Assembly (NCBI GenBank): GCA_015057665.1
Contig: SVDY01000001.1
Span: 186,001-250,000, forward strand
Source of the DNA: Lachnospiraceae bacterium
Lineage (GTDB): Bacteria > Bacillota > Clostridia > Lachnospirales > Lachnospiraceae
Direction of reading: 5' to 3'
Length of the DNA: 64,000 bases
The position numbers and the translations under genes were made by a program. Shown here piece after piece: positions 27,801 through 36,700 of this stretch (the first letter of the stretch is position 1; each line of letters begins with the position of its first letter). The notes under the pieces are model-generated. The model was not told the DNA's origin. It searched no databases and saw only the letters and a program-made list of their open reading frames with translations.

Positions 27801-29406
27801 CCTTTAATCCGGTACACTTGGCAAAACCATAGGCCTCTATTACGGTAACCTGCTCCGGTTTTTCAAAGGTAATTGCCTGAAGCTGATCTGCATTTTTAAA
27901 AGAATCCTTCCCTACTGCTGTGAGCTCATACTCTTCTCCTGCTTCCGGACTGATCACCGCCGGAATATACAGTTCTTCAAAATCCGTCTGACAATATACT
28001 ATGCTGGCTGTTCTTCCTTCTTCATCCAGCTGATAAAAAACACCCTGATGGTCTATATAGATATGACCTTCCAGCCTGTTCACAGGTGATTCCCTGCTCT
28101 CAAAAGCCCCTGCTTCTACGTGGAATAAATTCGGCTTCTGGAAAGTAATACTATCAGCCTGTCCTGTAATCCATCTGAACTCCTTCGGAAGAGAATCCAC
28201 AGATTCTCCAATCATAAGAGAATAACGGATCTCCCTGTCAAAGAGATAATTATCTTTCATCACCGCATTCCTGGCGTCATAAATAATCTGAGACAGGGAC
28301 TTCGTCGGACTGCCAAATGACTCAATCCTCTGCGTACCGCTTGGAATCTTTAATGATTCGATACAATTACAGCCCTGCTGGAACATGTTATATATCTTCT
28401 CAATTGGTATATTCTCCGGAAGCCGCACGCTTACCAGCTTGGTACATCCTGCAAAGGTAGTTTCCCCGCTTAGCGGCACGCCATCCTCTATGTAGATTTC
28501 TTCCATATCAGACCACTGAAACATATAACTTGCCGGTACAATCTGGACGGTAGAAGGGATATACATCCGCTTTACCTTCCTGATTCGGTGGACAGATCCT
28601 TTCTTAATCTCACAAACGGAATCAGGAACCCGGTATTCCACCATGTCTTTATACTTGGGATAATCAACAAGGGCTGTGAAATCTTTATTATAAAGAATCC
28701 CGTCTACAGCCATGAAATATGGATTCTCTTCTTCGACTGTATATTCTGTGGCCATCCATACAGCCAGGTCATCAAACCGCTTCAGGGAGGCCGGAATATG
28801 CAACACATCTCCCATCTTCGGCTCACAGCCAAGGGAAGAGTGCTCCAACACCTCTACTCCCTCTTCCAGGGTAACGGTACGCAGGTTGCGATGATACACA
28901 AAGGCATTGGCTTCCAGGACTTTCACATTCCCCGGAATACGGATAGACTCCAGATTAGTACCGTAAGCAAAAGCATGCTTACCAATGGTCTCCACTCCCT
29001 GTCCAATCTGTACCTCCTTAAATCCAAATCCATACATGGCATTATTCCCGATTCTGGTTACACCGTCTTCTATGATCAGGCGCTCCAGAGTCCCCTTCCA
29101 CTCCAACCAGGGCAGATCCGCCTGCTTCCCGTAATCAGACATGGGGCCTGTACCTCCAATGACTAATGTCCGGCTTCCTGCATCATCCTCTGTTATCTTC
29201 CAGGTTACAGTATCTGTAACGTTCCCACTGGCAATCACCGTCTCCGGCACCACAAATCCCGATGATTCCTTCTGTTCTTCTCCTGCAAGGGCGGGAATCA
29301 TAATAAGCATAGCCAGCAGTCCAATGAGGACTGCCGGTATTACATATTCTTTCTTCCCTATTACATTCTTACTTATTATTTTCTTTCTTATTCTCTTCTC
29401 ACACAT
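21817..29406 (-). CDS. Giant leucine-rich-repeat adhesin, FPHTG-anchored
   Basis: A 2529-residue secreted protein. A signal or anchor helix (YVIPAVLIGLLAMLIMIPALAG) is followed by BspA-type leucine-rich repeats to about residue 560 (pattern VTRIGNNAMYGFGFKEVQIG), then a very long beta-rich region with many Ig- and isopeptide-like domains. A SpaA-like domain near 2400 has YYIMETMAPDGYE, and the end carries a VFPHTG sorting signal, a variant with Phe for Leu. It is the probable tip or stalk adhesin of the first pilus locus. A GGAGG site precedes the ATG. BspA repeats often bind host matrix proteins; binding here is inferred. Confidence 0.88.
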   Translation of the reverse strand: MCEKRIRKKIISKNVIGKKEYVIPAVLIGLLAMLIMIPALAGEEQKESSGFVVPETVIASGNVTDTVTWKITEDDAGSRTLVIGGTGPMSDYGKQADLPWLEWKGTLERLIIEDGVTRIGNNAMYGFGFKEVQIGQGVETIGKHAFAYGTNLESIRIPGNVKVLEANAFVYHRNLRTVTLEEGVEVLEHSSLGCEPKMGDVLHIPASLKRFDDLAVWMATEYTVEEENPYFMAVDGILYNKDFTALVDYPKYKDMVEYRVPDSVCEIKKGSVHRIRKVKRMYIPSTVQIVPASYMFQWSDMEEIYIEDGVPLSGETTFAGCTKLVSVRLPENIPIEKIYNMFQQGCNCIESLKIPSGTQRIESFGSPTKSLSQIIYDARNAVMKDNYLFDREIRYSLMIGESVDSLPKEFRWITGQADSITFQKPNLFHVEAGAFESRESPVNRLEGHIYIDHQGVFYQLDEEGRTASIVYCQTDFEELYIPAVISPEAGEEYELTAVGKDSFKNADQLQAITFEKPEQVTVIEAYGFAKCTGLKEVNGQNEIKAVKELFSNAEIGYRPFYQTGLKEEAAEEEGGTPGTVESMTSEKEIRLEGREGASDLLLSMESESGTLEWKQDENGSGQYQLLTGDTLTILSGAGNKEAEDNYRYRIYFQKTEEDGNISISPGQTYVFDSQTVECHETEDPLCIYIEFAPLVGKTLSIPVTVVYPSPGSAGGGVTVWAVMMEKEEAEQARGKLVLSEFGALRAEWVTVRDEFLMTKSGTGSAELYLKGLEDGTIIPGSDFNWKIVLERLEETAASCGNDYVQSVVYKDVMTLPKGLSWHEDVVAGIKDGTLRKSGSDYYAGDRRVFRVTVGGGQLNLSGVRITWDEQEEQAVIQFTVRNMAGTAQMNTNTVTVIYFADAFMADLSEFHVSEAQTVTNRAEAAVFYQHSGKVLLSSEAGKTIAPSQGTLKLSQTVVTKPYYFGEEADYQIMLCNPGAMPYMPGSSGEYRLQEVLSPYVYMEPEDMERMFREEEGKYLSVFISGTELVPWEEGQGVYAGTVFWKHGGNSGQNLSDTAKEQLTIQWNDSKDRLQVIHGDDVYEKETLEESLQAAGFVPGRWTEYTLSWTLNESEDVFSMEAGETRRFHVYGRAKDTFQMLSEDWPGAYPTDAFLTLTCQAMVLNPKNAVLARSSGSSQVIREAYVRKQAVMEDKILKDSFTAEDGSCITYTLELRHFGKGNYENLPIVDEMYGAQALLVPAEENPHLADQGLGIYRKEDTVYYVLTEGVYHNVKIGGVIQGESCVAADILVEKVIEEQTVEYGEISHSYNGLHTTVFWNFAEIPAGSYRLYLSYQSIVDQKLSGKNVYSLGNVVWMNGRENSRIYGTIWGGGSIIDFRKDILETKGITWKDDVIDKDGYSILSAGEKVTYRLTLRCKGDGQYRISGSDMADRLPDNHGVFPWISNENVTLAYESTHSSTQISGMEQWSIENSWNGGSKEGQQYILWPDDMSVCFSENDAKVYIYITLTYPEHTEQDSVWTEYRAAVDGAMIENTFFVYQFPVNVSHHLRETGRVLLQKGVYAAGYGSDGSYKQMPSRIYYNNRDSSRRQVTYYLVLYNGGTKRWYLNDVYDILPKGFTMQQLVADGDLNRSGAGNSIMTQTDFNDYPLVQEERNLISPEPVEYRSANIQWGQMENGYIRFRIGAGEGEQAVSYDEKKQQYYLNFNEAITFGYMCETGMTEETEDIARNTAVMNYTDYPKTGVELTDENQIRFTGSIDEVHNDQNDGNSSLLTGADMKGQYDFIYGDLHDYWLNSDVVVSRGEIIPGVTKYTESYTSSGSGLVTEYETAAGPYDVINWRVRLHNSGTLSITDYTFEDILPESYVLCGDLRYEIHDCFGNLMKKQDVLTVTGRTEDTVTIINNNSKKTISLDGKEEYINLSGSRNGKIALSKTENGKERIAIRFSDYDVSIPEGGYVDLYLSSYNPTNQYKNTVYTNQAFLTPNRQTFSKVGQGSMERAEDGTPESAKNSSPVTITFGYATGSRKGVSEKSNPENMAVSTDPDNNYILLSKEDGVFTYELTVTNDTDKAMEKLILIDRLPEEGDTSPFDSTVERLSEFSVSLAENPNVTVKVKTKEGEVYELTEEDYSIEYSKKTVFTEEDWNGADSGNVENVSASENGGNGTDSWSSRKEGARSMRVLIRDAQGRRIPAKSEVTVSFDCIINDDGKAGEIAWNSFGYHYKLLDLGQELEAMPLSVGVKIPNVPVLKKQLEDRSGTSYPADEREVFHYVLYEGEAVSLEDVKENLNSKESFVAWLEEQGRQCWIYSVYVEQGSSESEELLLESAQWIQGQKYTIVEMKDHPSYELKNVNGIMTDQYTFLYEKDEVMILRYTNMQRDWRVELFKTDADEEQLLEGAEFAFYSPNAADCMDVSRSLEGEDGQTWYLKSVKTTDSEGKIVWDDLKENKYYIMETMAPDGYERQEEGFTIYDSGLENGRCSLHVKNERGKVFPHTGSIGSGVFVAVGTILISSSCVMKCGNKDRTKRNGNEKKRR

Positions 29407-29507
29407 GTTATTCCTCCTTTCTTTTCCCTATGCTACCATAATTGTCATTTATTTACAAGTTATTTTTAACTTATTTTACATTTTTTTCTATTTATCAGCA
29501 TAAAAAT

Positions 29508-29540
29508 AGCCGCTGCGATCCATATCGGTCTACAACGGCT
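29508..29540 (-). terminator. Terminator of the lone sortase gene
   Basis: On the minus strand, AGCCGTTGTAGACC pairs (with G-U pairs) to GGATCGCAGCGGCT and is followed by ATTTTTA. It separates the sortase at 29567 from the adhesin operon, which therefore needs its own promoter in 29410-29500. A plausible one is TTGTAA, 17 bases, then TAGCAT. Confidence 0.55.
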
Positions 29541-29566
29541 TAATATATTATCGGTTATCTTCTATT

Positions 29567-30205
29567 CTACTTTTTAAAACACCTTACTGCGTACCTGGCT
29601 TCTCCTCCATAAGTACAGGTAAATAAAGTCATATCCCAGTCCCCGGTTATCATCTCTTCGACCGCAGTTCCCTCGAGCACTTCTATCCAGCCAATCTCGT
29701 ATTCAAAAACACGATTTTCTCCATCCGTGAAAGTAATCTCTGTTCCCACAGGAAGATTCTTAATGGGACTGAAATGTTTGGCATAATTGTGACCGGCGAT
29801 GACCATGTTGTCTTTATAAACAGACCCTGTGTAAAGACATGGGGCAATTTTCAGACGGCTGTAATCCCATTCTTCCATAACCGGAAGTTCCAGATCTAAT
29901 GCCGGTACTTCCAAAATACCGATATAGCGGTATCCATTCACCTTAAATGCAGGCATCTCTCTGTCCGGATTGGTAAAAATCGGCTTATCGGATTCTTCCT
30001 TCTGCCCTTCCTGTTCCTTCCATGTGGTTGTCTCACCGCCGGCTTCTTCCATATAACTGCGCAGATCCGGCAATACTTCCTTTGCTGCCTCTTCCGCTCT
30101 CCGGCTGTCATAAATATTATAAATAGTCAGGAAAAGAGCGGCGGACAATAACAATAATCCTATGGCAATCATGAGGGTACCTTTTTTCCTGTTTTTTGGT
30201 TTCAT
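29567..30205 (-). CDS. Sortase of a non-class-C type
   Basis: A 212-residue transpeptidase with one N-terminal helix (LMIAIGLLLLSAALFLTIY), an acidic linker, and the sortase beta-barrel: VIAGHNYAKHF with catalytic His139, and LFTCTYGGEARYAVRC with Cys197 and a downstream Arg (204 or 208). It lacks the class C lid and C-terminal helix, so it should anchor proteins to the wall rather than polymerise pilins; class D or B is possible. Its position just upstream of the FPHTG adhesin suggests that protein as a dedicated substrate. It has its own terminator. Confidence 0.85.
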   Translation of the reverse strand: MKPKNRKKGTLMIAIGLLLLSAALFLTIYNIYDSRRAEEAAKEVLPDLRSYMEEAGGETTTWKEQEGQKEESDKPIFTNPDREMPAFKVNGYRYIGILEVPALDLELPVMEEWDYSRLKIAPCLYTGSVYKDNMVIAGHNYAKHFSPIKNLPVGTEITFTDGENRVFEYEIGWIEVLEGTAVEEMITGDWDMTLFTCTYGGEARYAVRCFKK

Positions 30206-30257
30206 GCGATTTTCTCCTTTTTATACGCTTCCTTCGAATTTTATATATACTATATCA

Positions 30258-30286
30258 CAAAAAAGACCCGGGAGACCATTCCCGAG
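30258..30286 (-). terminator. Terminator of the proximal pilus operon
   Basis: On the minus strand CTCGGGA pairs with TCCCGGG around a 6-base loop and is followed by TCTTTTTT. It lies about 75 bases past the stop codon at 30360, after two additional small hairpins. Confidence 0.75.
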
Positions 30287-30307
30287 CCAATTTTTCTGTC
30301 TAGATTC

Positions 30308-30327
30308 AAGTCCGTTCCGTCGGACTT
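30308..30327. repeat. 20-nt AAGT...ACTT hairpin, copy
   Basis: AAGTCCGT, loop TCCG, TCGGACTT, preceded by ATTC. It is one of four 20-nt hairpins in the window with the same outer AAGT/ACTT and different inner pairs. A second hairpin (GTCGTG CTTT CACGAC) follows next to the stop codon at 30360. Confidence 0.5.
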
Positions 30328-30359
30328 AGGCGAGGCGCGCGTCGTGCTTTCACGACAAA

Positions 30360-31274
30360 TTACCTCTCATTTCCCTTTCTTCCGGCAAAACCCAGTACTA
30401 AAAACAAAAGTCCCACAAACGCAAGCACCGGCACCGGCCACCAAAGCTGTCCGGTCTGTGGGAGTACTGTCGGCTTTTCCGGCTCTCCCTCTTTTGTATT
30501 AATAATCTGGAGTACATTGCCTTCTTTAATACTCTCAACCGTATAGCCCTCCGGAACCTCTTTTTCCACTGCCTGCCAGGTAAATTCTGAAGAAAGATCC
30601 TGCCAGATAAATCTCCAGTTGTTTTCCGGGTTCAAAGCAATCTCATCAACGATTTCTCCGTTTTTCAAAAGCTGAACGATTATCTGCTTTGGACGGGAAT
30701 CTTCCCTGCCTTCATCTTTCCATACCTTAATCGCGCTTAAATCAATCAATTCAATCGGATCTTCCGATGGTTTTGGAGAAAATTCCGGTTCATAGTTCCA
30801 TGTTCCGTCTTCCATTTCCAGCGGAACAAACGCCAAAAACGGTTTGCATCGATAGATATAATTATCGTCTTTTACCTGTTTTCCAACCACAAGATATACA
30901 CCAACAGAAATATTTTCAAAATTTACACACCCTTGTTCATCGGTCGTACCCATATCAATAGGTTCTAAAGCATCACGTTCCACATAACCAGCCAATGTCT
31001 CAGCCATGTTTTTCCACTGTTCTGAATTCAGTGCGTCAAAATCTATCTCATATGAGGCAAATTCCTCTGTCACAGGAAAACCATAGGTTTTCGTTACATC
31101 TGCAACTTTATAAAGATGAAATTCTGTATTTTCCACATGATACTGAACGGAAATCCTGCACTCTTTCTCAATGTCAACCAACGTCCTTGCATAAATTGGC
31201 AGGGAAAGACATAACAGACATACCACGGCAATCATAAATCCATATTTTCTTCGCTCTTTAAAAAAATGTTTCAT
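30360..31274 (-). CDS. LPQTG-anchored minor (base) pilin, proximal operon
   Basis: A 304-residue surface protein: a signal peptide (FMIAVVCLLCLSLPIYAR), an N-terminal SpaA-like domain (EFHLYKVADVTKTYGFP), a Cna-B domain (AIKVWKDEGREDSRP ... LLKNGEIVDEIAL) and an LPQTG anchor with two short hydrophobic stretches. The small size, last place in the operon and position right after the class C sortase suit a base pilin that links the pilus to the wall. It closely resembles the 45084-45989 product. Terminator hairpins follow. Confidence 0.85.
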   Translation of the reverse strand: MKHFFKERRKYGFMIAVVCLLCLSLPIYARTLVDIEKECRISVQYHVENTEFHLYKVADVTKTYGFPVTEEFASYEIDFDALNSEQWKNMAETLAGYVERDALEPIDMGTTDEQGCVNFENISVGVYLVVGKQVKDDNYIYRCKPFLAFVPLEMEDGTWNYEPEFSPKPSEDPIELIDLSAIKVWKDEGREDSRPKQIIVQLLKNGEIVDEIALNPENNWRFIWQDLSSEFTWQAVEKEVPEGYTVESIKEGNVLQIINTKEGEPEKPTVLPQTGQLWWPVPVLAFVGLLFLVLGFAGRKGNER

Positions 31275-31294
31275 CTATCTTTTCTCCTCCCTTC

Positions 31295-32116
31295 CTAACG
31301 TTTTCTTCCTTTTCTGTGAGATACCAACACCCATATCATCAAAATCAATAAAATTGGTACTGCAATCATCGGCGCAATTAAAATCGGTTCAATCTGAACT
31401 GCATCCGCCGTCACCGGAATCCTGTCCGGCAGATTCTCAATTCGATGTCCACGCACCAAAAGTCTGTGGGAATTCACTCCATACGGAGTGCAAGTGACCA
31501 ATGTACATAAATCCTGACCTGGTTCAACGCCTAAATCATCTAGTTCATCCGGCAATACGATTCGAATCTGATCCACTTCATAAGTCAGCACTTCATCCAG
31601 AATGCGGAACATGAAAATATCACCTTCCACAAGCTGATCCAAATCCGTAAACAATCTCGCACTCGGCAAACCTCGATGCCCGGAAACAATGCAATGGGTA
31701 TTGCTCCCTCCAACAGGAAGGCTGCTCCATTCCAAATGTCCTACAGCCACCTGCAGTACTGCCTCATCCGTTCCATGATAAACAGGAAGGGAGCAGTCAA
31801 TCACAGGAATATCTATATAACCCATAACTCCGTTATTTCCAACATTTAAAAGCTGTTCATATGCCATTTTACTTTCATCACTCATATAATAAAATGTATC
31901 CTTTTTTGCCAGCTTTTCATTGTAACCAATTGCTGCCTGCCAAATTTCATCGTATTGATCTTCATCCAGATTCTCAACTTCTTCAACATAGCTTGCGATG
32001 GCACGGCTCTGATGAAAAGAGTTCCAGTATTCACTGAGGGATGGGTACAGCAATAAGGACAGCCCTACAAGAAAGATCAGTATTAAAATAATGTTCGTTG
32101 TGTTTTTCTTTTTCAT
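31295..32116 (-). CDS. Class C (pilus) sortase, proximal operon
   Basis: A 273-residue pilin-polymerising sortase. It has an N-terminal helix (ILILIFLVGLSLLLYP), the lid region after residue 70, catalytic HCIVSGHRGLP (His147) and LVTCTPYGVNSHRLLV (Cys209, Arg218), and a C-terminal helix at about 247-266 typical of class C. It should join major pilin subunits (32246-33670) by isopeptide bonds. A stable hairpin (32136-32191) lies between the pilin gene and this one and may lower its expression. Confidence 0.92.
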   Translation of the reverse strand: MKKKNTTNIILILIFLVGLSLLLYPSLSEYWNSFHQSRAIASYVEEVENLDEDQYDEIWQAAIGYNEKLAKKDTFYYMSDESKMAYEQLLNVGNNGVMGYIDIPVIDCSLPVYHGTDEAVLQVAVGHLEWSSLPVGGSNTHCIVSGHRGLPSARLFTDLDQLVEGDIFMFRILDEVLTYEVDQIRIVLPDELDDLGVEPGQDLCTLVTCTPYGVNSHRLLVRGHRIENLPDRIPVTADAVQIEPILIAPMIAVPILLILMIWVLVSHRKGRKR

Positions 32117-32135
32117 TGTAAGGTTCTCCTTATTG

Positions 32136-32191
32136 CTGTGAGCCGGGAGTCACAGGGCTCATAAGAGCCCTGGTTCTTCCCGGAATCACAG
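32136..32191 (-). promoter_or_regulatory. Hairpin between major pilin and sortase genes
   Basis: A long stem-loop: CTGTGA, CCGGGA and CAGGGCTC pair with GAGCCCTG, TCCCGG and TCACAG around an ATAA loop. On the minus strand it has no T-run after it, and the sortase ribosome site follows directly. It may be a partial terminator, a processing site or a 3'-end protector of the pilin mRNA. Confidence 0.55.
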
Positions 32192-32245
32192 TAAGGTTTG
32201 TTCAAAAAGTTAATAAGATTTTTAAAGCCTAAATGTTATGATAGA

Positions 32246-33670
32246 TTAAGCGTCCATGCGTTTTCTTGTGATCATTACTACGGCTGCACCGATTACGAGG
32301 ATAGCGCCTGCTACGTAGAAGATTGTGGTACCGATACCACCGGTTTCTGGAAGTGTTGCACCAGACTGGTTGAGGATTGCAACTTCAGTAGTTGTATTTC
32401 CATTCTGCGTTAATGTCCCATTTTCTCCAATTACTACTGTCACAACATCGCAAGTATTATATCCAGCAGGTGTTGTTGTTTCTTTAAGGTAATATGTGCC
32501 TTTTTCTAAGCCTTCAATTTCAAACTTACCACTTTCTCCTGTAACAATTTCTGTCACATGAGTATGGTCTGTACAACCGCTTTGTGTACATACTTTATAA
32601 ATGTTTGAACCTTCTGTCGCTACTAAATTGACAGCTGTTGCACACTGTTTATCTTTATAAAGAGTAAATCCAGCACCAGCTAATGGAGTATTAGTACCTG
32701 TATATTTAAATACAGGAATTTCCCATGTATAAACTTTTACTTTTTCTTCCGGTGTCTTACCTGTTGGCTCATTGCCTTCGCCATCCCAATTCGGATTATT
32801 AGAATATTCTAAGTACACAGTGTTAGGGTTGCCCTCTATTCCAATAACAGCATCATCATCTACAATGGCATTATATGTTACAACAATTTTAGAACTAGCT
32901 GTTGCACCTAATGTTAAAACATCGGCACAAGAAATTGTTAATGTTCCATTTTCTTCTGATACTGTAAACTTATCCGTTTGATTATTTCCTGCTACTGTTA
33001 CTGCTACAGTACCTTCAACAAAATCAAGTCCTGCAGATAATGTATCATGGAATACAACTTTGTATGTTTCATATCCTTCAAAAGTGCTTGGCATTGTTGC
33101 TGTAAGAGTGAAAGTTACAGTGTCTCCAATATTGGCATCATTATCATTTACAGTTTTTTCAACCTTTGGCACATCATATTTTTTATTAATTGTTATGTTT
33201 CCATTATTGGTTACCTGTAATAATGCAGCATTTTTTGCATCATGTATTCCATCCACGTTAGATGTATCTACCAATAACCAATAACCTGCGTTTAAAGTTG
33301 CCTCTTCAGAAATAGCTGTTTTTTCATTTGTTAAATGCTCAACTGCAATTGCAGCTAATGCTTTTGCTTCAGGACAATCATTAGTTTTATCTGCTAATAC
33401 ACCTGCAACATCTGCAGCTGTTTCACAATTATCAAAATAATCATTTTTTTCTTTTAATGCAGCCAATAACGCACTGCTGTTAACACCAGTTCCCCAAGTA
33501 ATATCACCGAGTTCTACTTTTCCATTTGCCTGTGTACCACTAAGAATCTGATATGCATCGTAAGTATGTCCTGTATTATTCTCAATAGTTGCTGCAAAAG
33601 CACTTGCTGACATAGCAAATACCATAACCATTGCCAGCACTAAGCCAGCTAATCTTCTCATCTTTTTCAT
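32246..33670 (-). CDS. Major pilin subunit (LPETG), proximal operon
   Basis: A 474-residue secreted protein starting at the ATG at 33670, which has AGGAA about 10 bases upstream. It has a signal peptide (LAGLVLAMVMVFAMSASAFA), a first domain with DVPKVEKTV, whose Lys is a candidate pilin-motif Lys, a D2-type isopeptide domain (GDTVTFTLTATMP ... ITYNAIV-like strands), a SpaA domain with YYLKETTTPAGYN, and an LPETGG anchor. This is the architecture of backbone pilins polymerised by class C sortases. It lies between the giant tip protein and the sortase, like its paralogue at 46917-48509. Confidence 0.9.
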   Translation of the reverse strand: MKKMRRLAGLVLAMVMVFAMSASAFAATIENNTGHTYDAYQILSGTQANGKVELGDITWGTGVNSSALLAALKEKNDYFDNCETAADVAGVLADKTNDCPEAKALAAIAVEHLTNEKTAISEEATLNAGYWLLVDTSNVDGIHDAKNAALLQVTNNGNITINKKYDVPKVEKTVNDNDANIGDTVTFTLTATMPSTFEGYETYKVVFHDTLSAGLDFVEGTVAVTVAGNNQTDKFTVSEENGTLTISCADVLTLGATASSKIVVTYNAIVDDDAVIGIEGNPNTVYLEYSNNPNWDGEGNEPTGKTPEEKVKVYTWEIPVFKYTGTNTPLAGAGFTLYKDKQCATAVNLVATEGSNIYKVCTQSGCTDHTHVTEIVTGESGKFEIEGLEKGTYYLKETTTPAGYNTCDVVTVVIGENGTLTQNGNTTTEVAILNQSGATLPETGGIGTTIFYVAGAILVIGAAVVMITRKRMDA

Positions 33671-33740
33671 CGTCTTCGTTCCTTTCTTTATCATTATTTT
33701 GTAAGACTTTAAAGATCCCTATCATCACGCTTTAGGAAGC

Positions 33741-36700
33741 TTAATAATCCTCCTTTCCGCGTTTATTATTTTTATATAACAGGAAGAAACCGGATAGAAT
33801 CATCATCATGGTTCCTCCTATAATATATGGATTTATTCCGAATCCTCCGGTTTCCGGAAGTTCGTATGTTGCTGTATTTGTGAATGTGATAGTATTGCTG
33901 CCGTCTGCTACATCGCCGGAAGCAGAATTCTTTTCAACAGCGTCCGCTTCTCCAATCACAATACTGCTAATGTAACCATCTTGAACTGTTTCCGTGATGG
34001 TCCATTTGGCTCCATTTGGAAGCCCTTTGATTGTTATGCTTTCCTTATGTCCCAGGCTGACTATTGCTTTTCCCCCAGCATCTAACATAATTTCATACGT
34101 ACTATCATCTGATACAATCACTTTATATGATCCTGTCAGTGGATTTCCTTCGGAATCCGTTAAGATAATTTCGAACTGGAATTCATCCGCCGTTTCTATT
34201 CCTGAGACAATTTTCTCGAGAACCAGGTTCTTTAACAATACATTGGAAAATGCTATAGCATCTGTATCATTCAAAGATTGTTCTCCATTCTTCCATCGAT
34301 TTGTCACTGCTGCCTGAAGAGTACCGTCAACCTTATCCACCGTTACCTCTACGATGTAAAATGTTTTGTCCAATTGGAATTCTTCATTTTGGCTTTCACC
34401 ATCTGCCAAAGATGCTTCTATCATTTTGTAATAATAGACTACAGGCAGTTCTTCCAAATTCTTTTCGAGATAGGATAAGTTAAAGCTAAACTCTGCCGTC
34501 TCGGCAACATTGGTACTTGTTGTCATCTCCAGACCGTTTTCTACTTTAGTTGAACCTGTTTTATCTGTAACTTCTTCCAGTTTGAAAGTAACCGTTCGTT
34601 CTGTCGTATCCGGATTGATGACATTTTTGACCCCGGTAACAATTACGTTTGCTCCATTTTCGGTATTGGTAACATTGACCTGTACCGTAGAATCCGTGCT
34701 GATGATACCGCTTGCTCTTTCACCGTTTGTTACAACGCCTTCACTTCCGGAATACATAACTGTATATCCCTTCGCTGAAGCACTTGTCTCTGAAACTGTG
34801 AATTCAGAACCGGCTAGGATTTTTGGTATTACAGCTGTCTCATTCGCTGCAATACTTATGATTCCTTCTGCCTGAACAGTTTTTGTTTGTTCTCCGACTT
34901 GATATGTAGTTCCTATTGGAATTGGATTGCCATCAAATGTTACATAGAATTCAAATTGGTGATTCTGCTCCGGATCTATACTCGATACAAGACTCTTTGT
35001 AATCTGGAGGCTTCCTAATTTGTTTGTAGTAACATTATTATTAAAATTAAATAATGTTGTTCCATCGGAAATATCTTTTACATTGGATTCTGCACCGGTA
35101 AAAGAATCCCCGCCAACCTGAATAGTTTCGCTAAACGTAGCACTGCTTCCAGCCACGGTTATCTCTTCATACTGTTCTGCCATGGTTAAATCCAGCAATT
35201 CCCTTACATAGTACTTACCATCATCTTCATCAATTCCAGAGAACTCAGCTCTTTGTCCGGCTTTTAGAGTAAAGATTCCATTAGCATCTGTTTGATAAGT
35301 TCCTTCTATGACTTTATTGTTTTGATCATACAGAGTGTATGGTGTGTTTGGTGGAATAAATAACTCTTCCTTTTTATTTCCATCTTCATCCGCTTTCAAT
35401 ATCTGGAATTTAAAATTCGGATTACCTAACAATGGGAGTACCGTTTCATCATCTACGGTTAATTCTTTTGCAACGGAAACTGTATTTTTACGTATTAACG
35501 GGAAGTTAAAATTCATTCGACAAACACCGGATCCCGCTCCTCGTTCCATATAGTAGAAATTAAAACGATGCATGGAATAATCTGTGAAAGTTCCTTTTTC
35601 GTTCAATACGGATGTGTCTTTACCCGCTGCTGTCAGTATTTCCCTAAAAGTCTTTGTTTTATAAGGTTCCGTACTAACATCACCGGTTTCTTTACTCAGA
35701 TAATAATAATGTACTAATCCATTTACAAAATCAATTTCTCCGCCGACATGTCGATGAATACCTGATAAATCCAGAAAGAGGACATCATCCATATAAACCC
35801 AAACATCATCATCGCCAGTAAAATAAAACTCCATCGGATAATCTGGCTTACCATCTTGATTGGTATCATTCCCAGTCATTCCACCTTTTGGCTGCATAAA
35901 CTCCATCTTCATTTCCATACCGAAATAAAAGTCTGTAGCCTCGTCATAGTCAATAGAATATACTTTCTTTAAAATTTCATCATTTTGCGTGAATTTTGCA
36001 GGAATTCCGGAGACATCAAAATATTCATTCATTGCATCTGCTGATGTCCAAGTTGTTCCATACCTGGCATCCATTAATGAAATAAACTGATTCAGACGGG
36101 CAGCCAATGTATTATATTCTTCTCCCATCCCCGCATCATATTTATACTGTGCGCTCTGTGCCATTGCCTGCATATAAGTCCGGTCAATCTCACTTGTCTG
36201 TGCACACTGTGTTTCTATGTCATTGAACGGAAGGAAATTACCAAATGGATACATCATGTAATTCGAACTAATCAATTGTTCATATAACGTAAATGTATCA
36301 TTCGTCGAATTAAACTGCGCATGATTCTCTCTACTGTTAAAAGTATAAGCACCTGTTACATCATTATGCAGGAATAACCCATTGATACTCTCTGTATTCT
36401 TCTTTGCCGCATAAGTATTAGACTTGAACAAATAATCCAGACTTGTACCATCCGCTAAAGCAGGATAATCATTCTTGAGTGTCGGCAACATCATCCCGTC
36501 TATTGGCACATTAGCTGTCCCATAAGTGTCTTTTCCTGTCGTTGCATTAATGTTTGTGCCGCCAACGATTGTTACATTACTCTTTCCTGCATCTAAATCT
36601 TTCGTAATATTATTACCAAAATTAAAGGTAATACCACTGAAACTTGTTACACTACTTGTTGTTCCGTTATCCTGCTGGAATCCAGGATAATTCCTGTTGT

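Noticed and set aside
28588-29166. Long plus-strand frame inside the LRR adhesin gene (192 codons)
   Set aside because: It lies antisense to a well-supported protein, has no ribosome site of note and its composition is that of a reverse-complement shadow.
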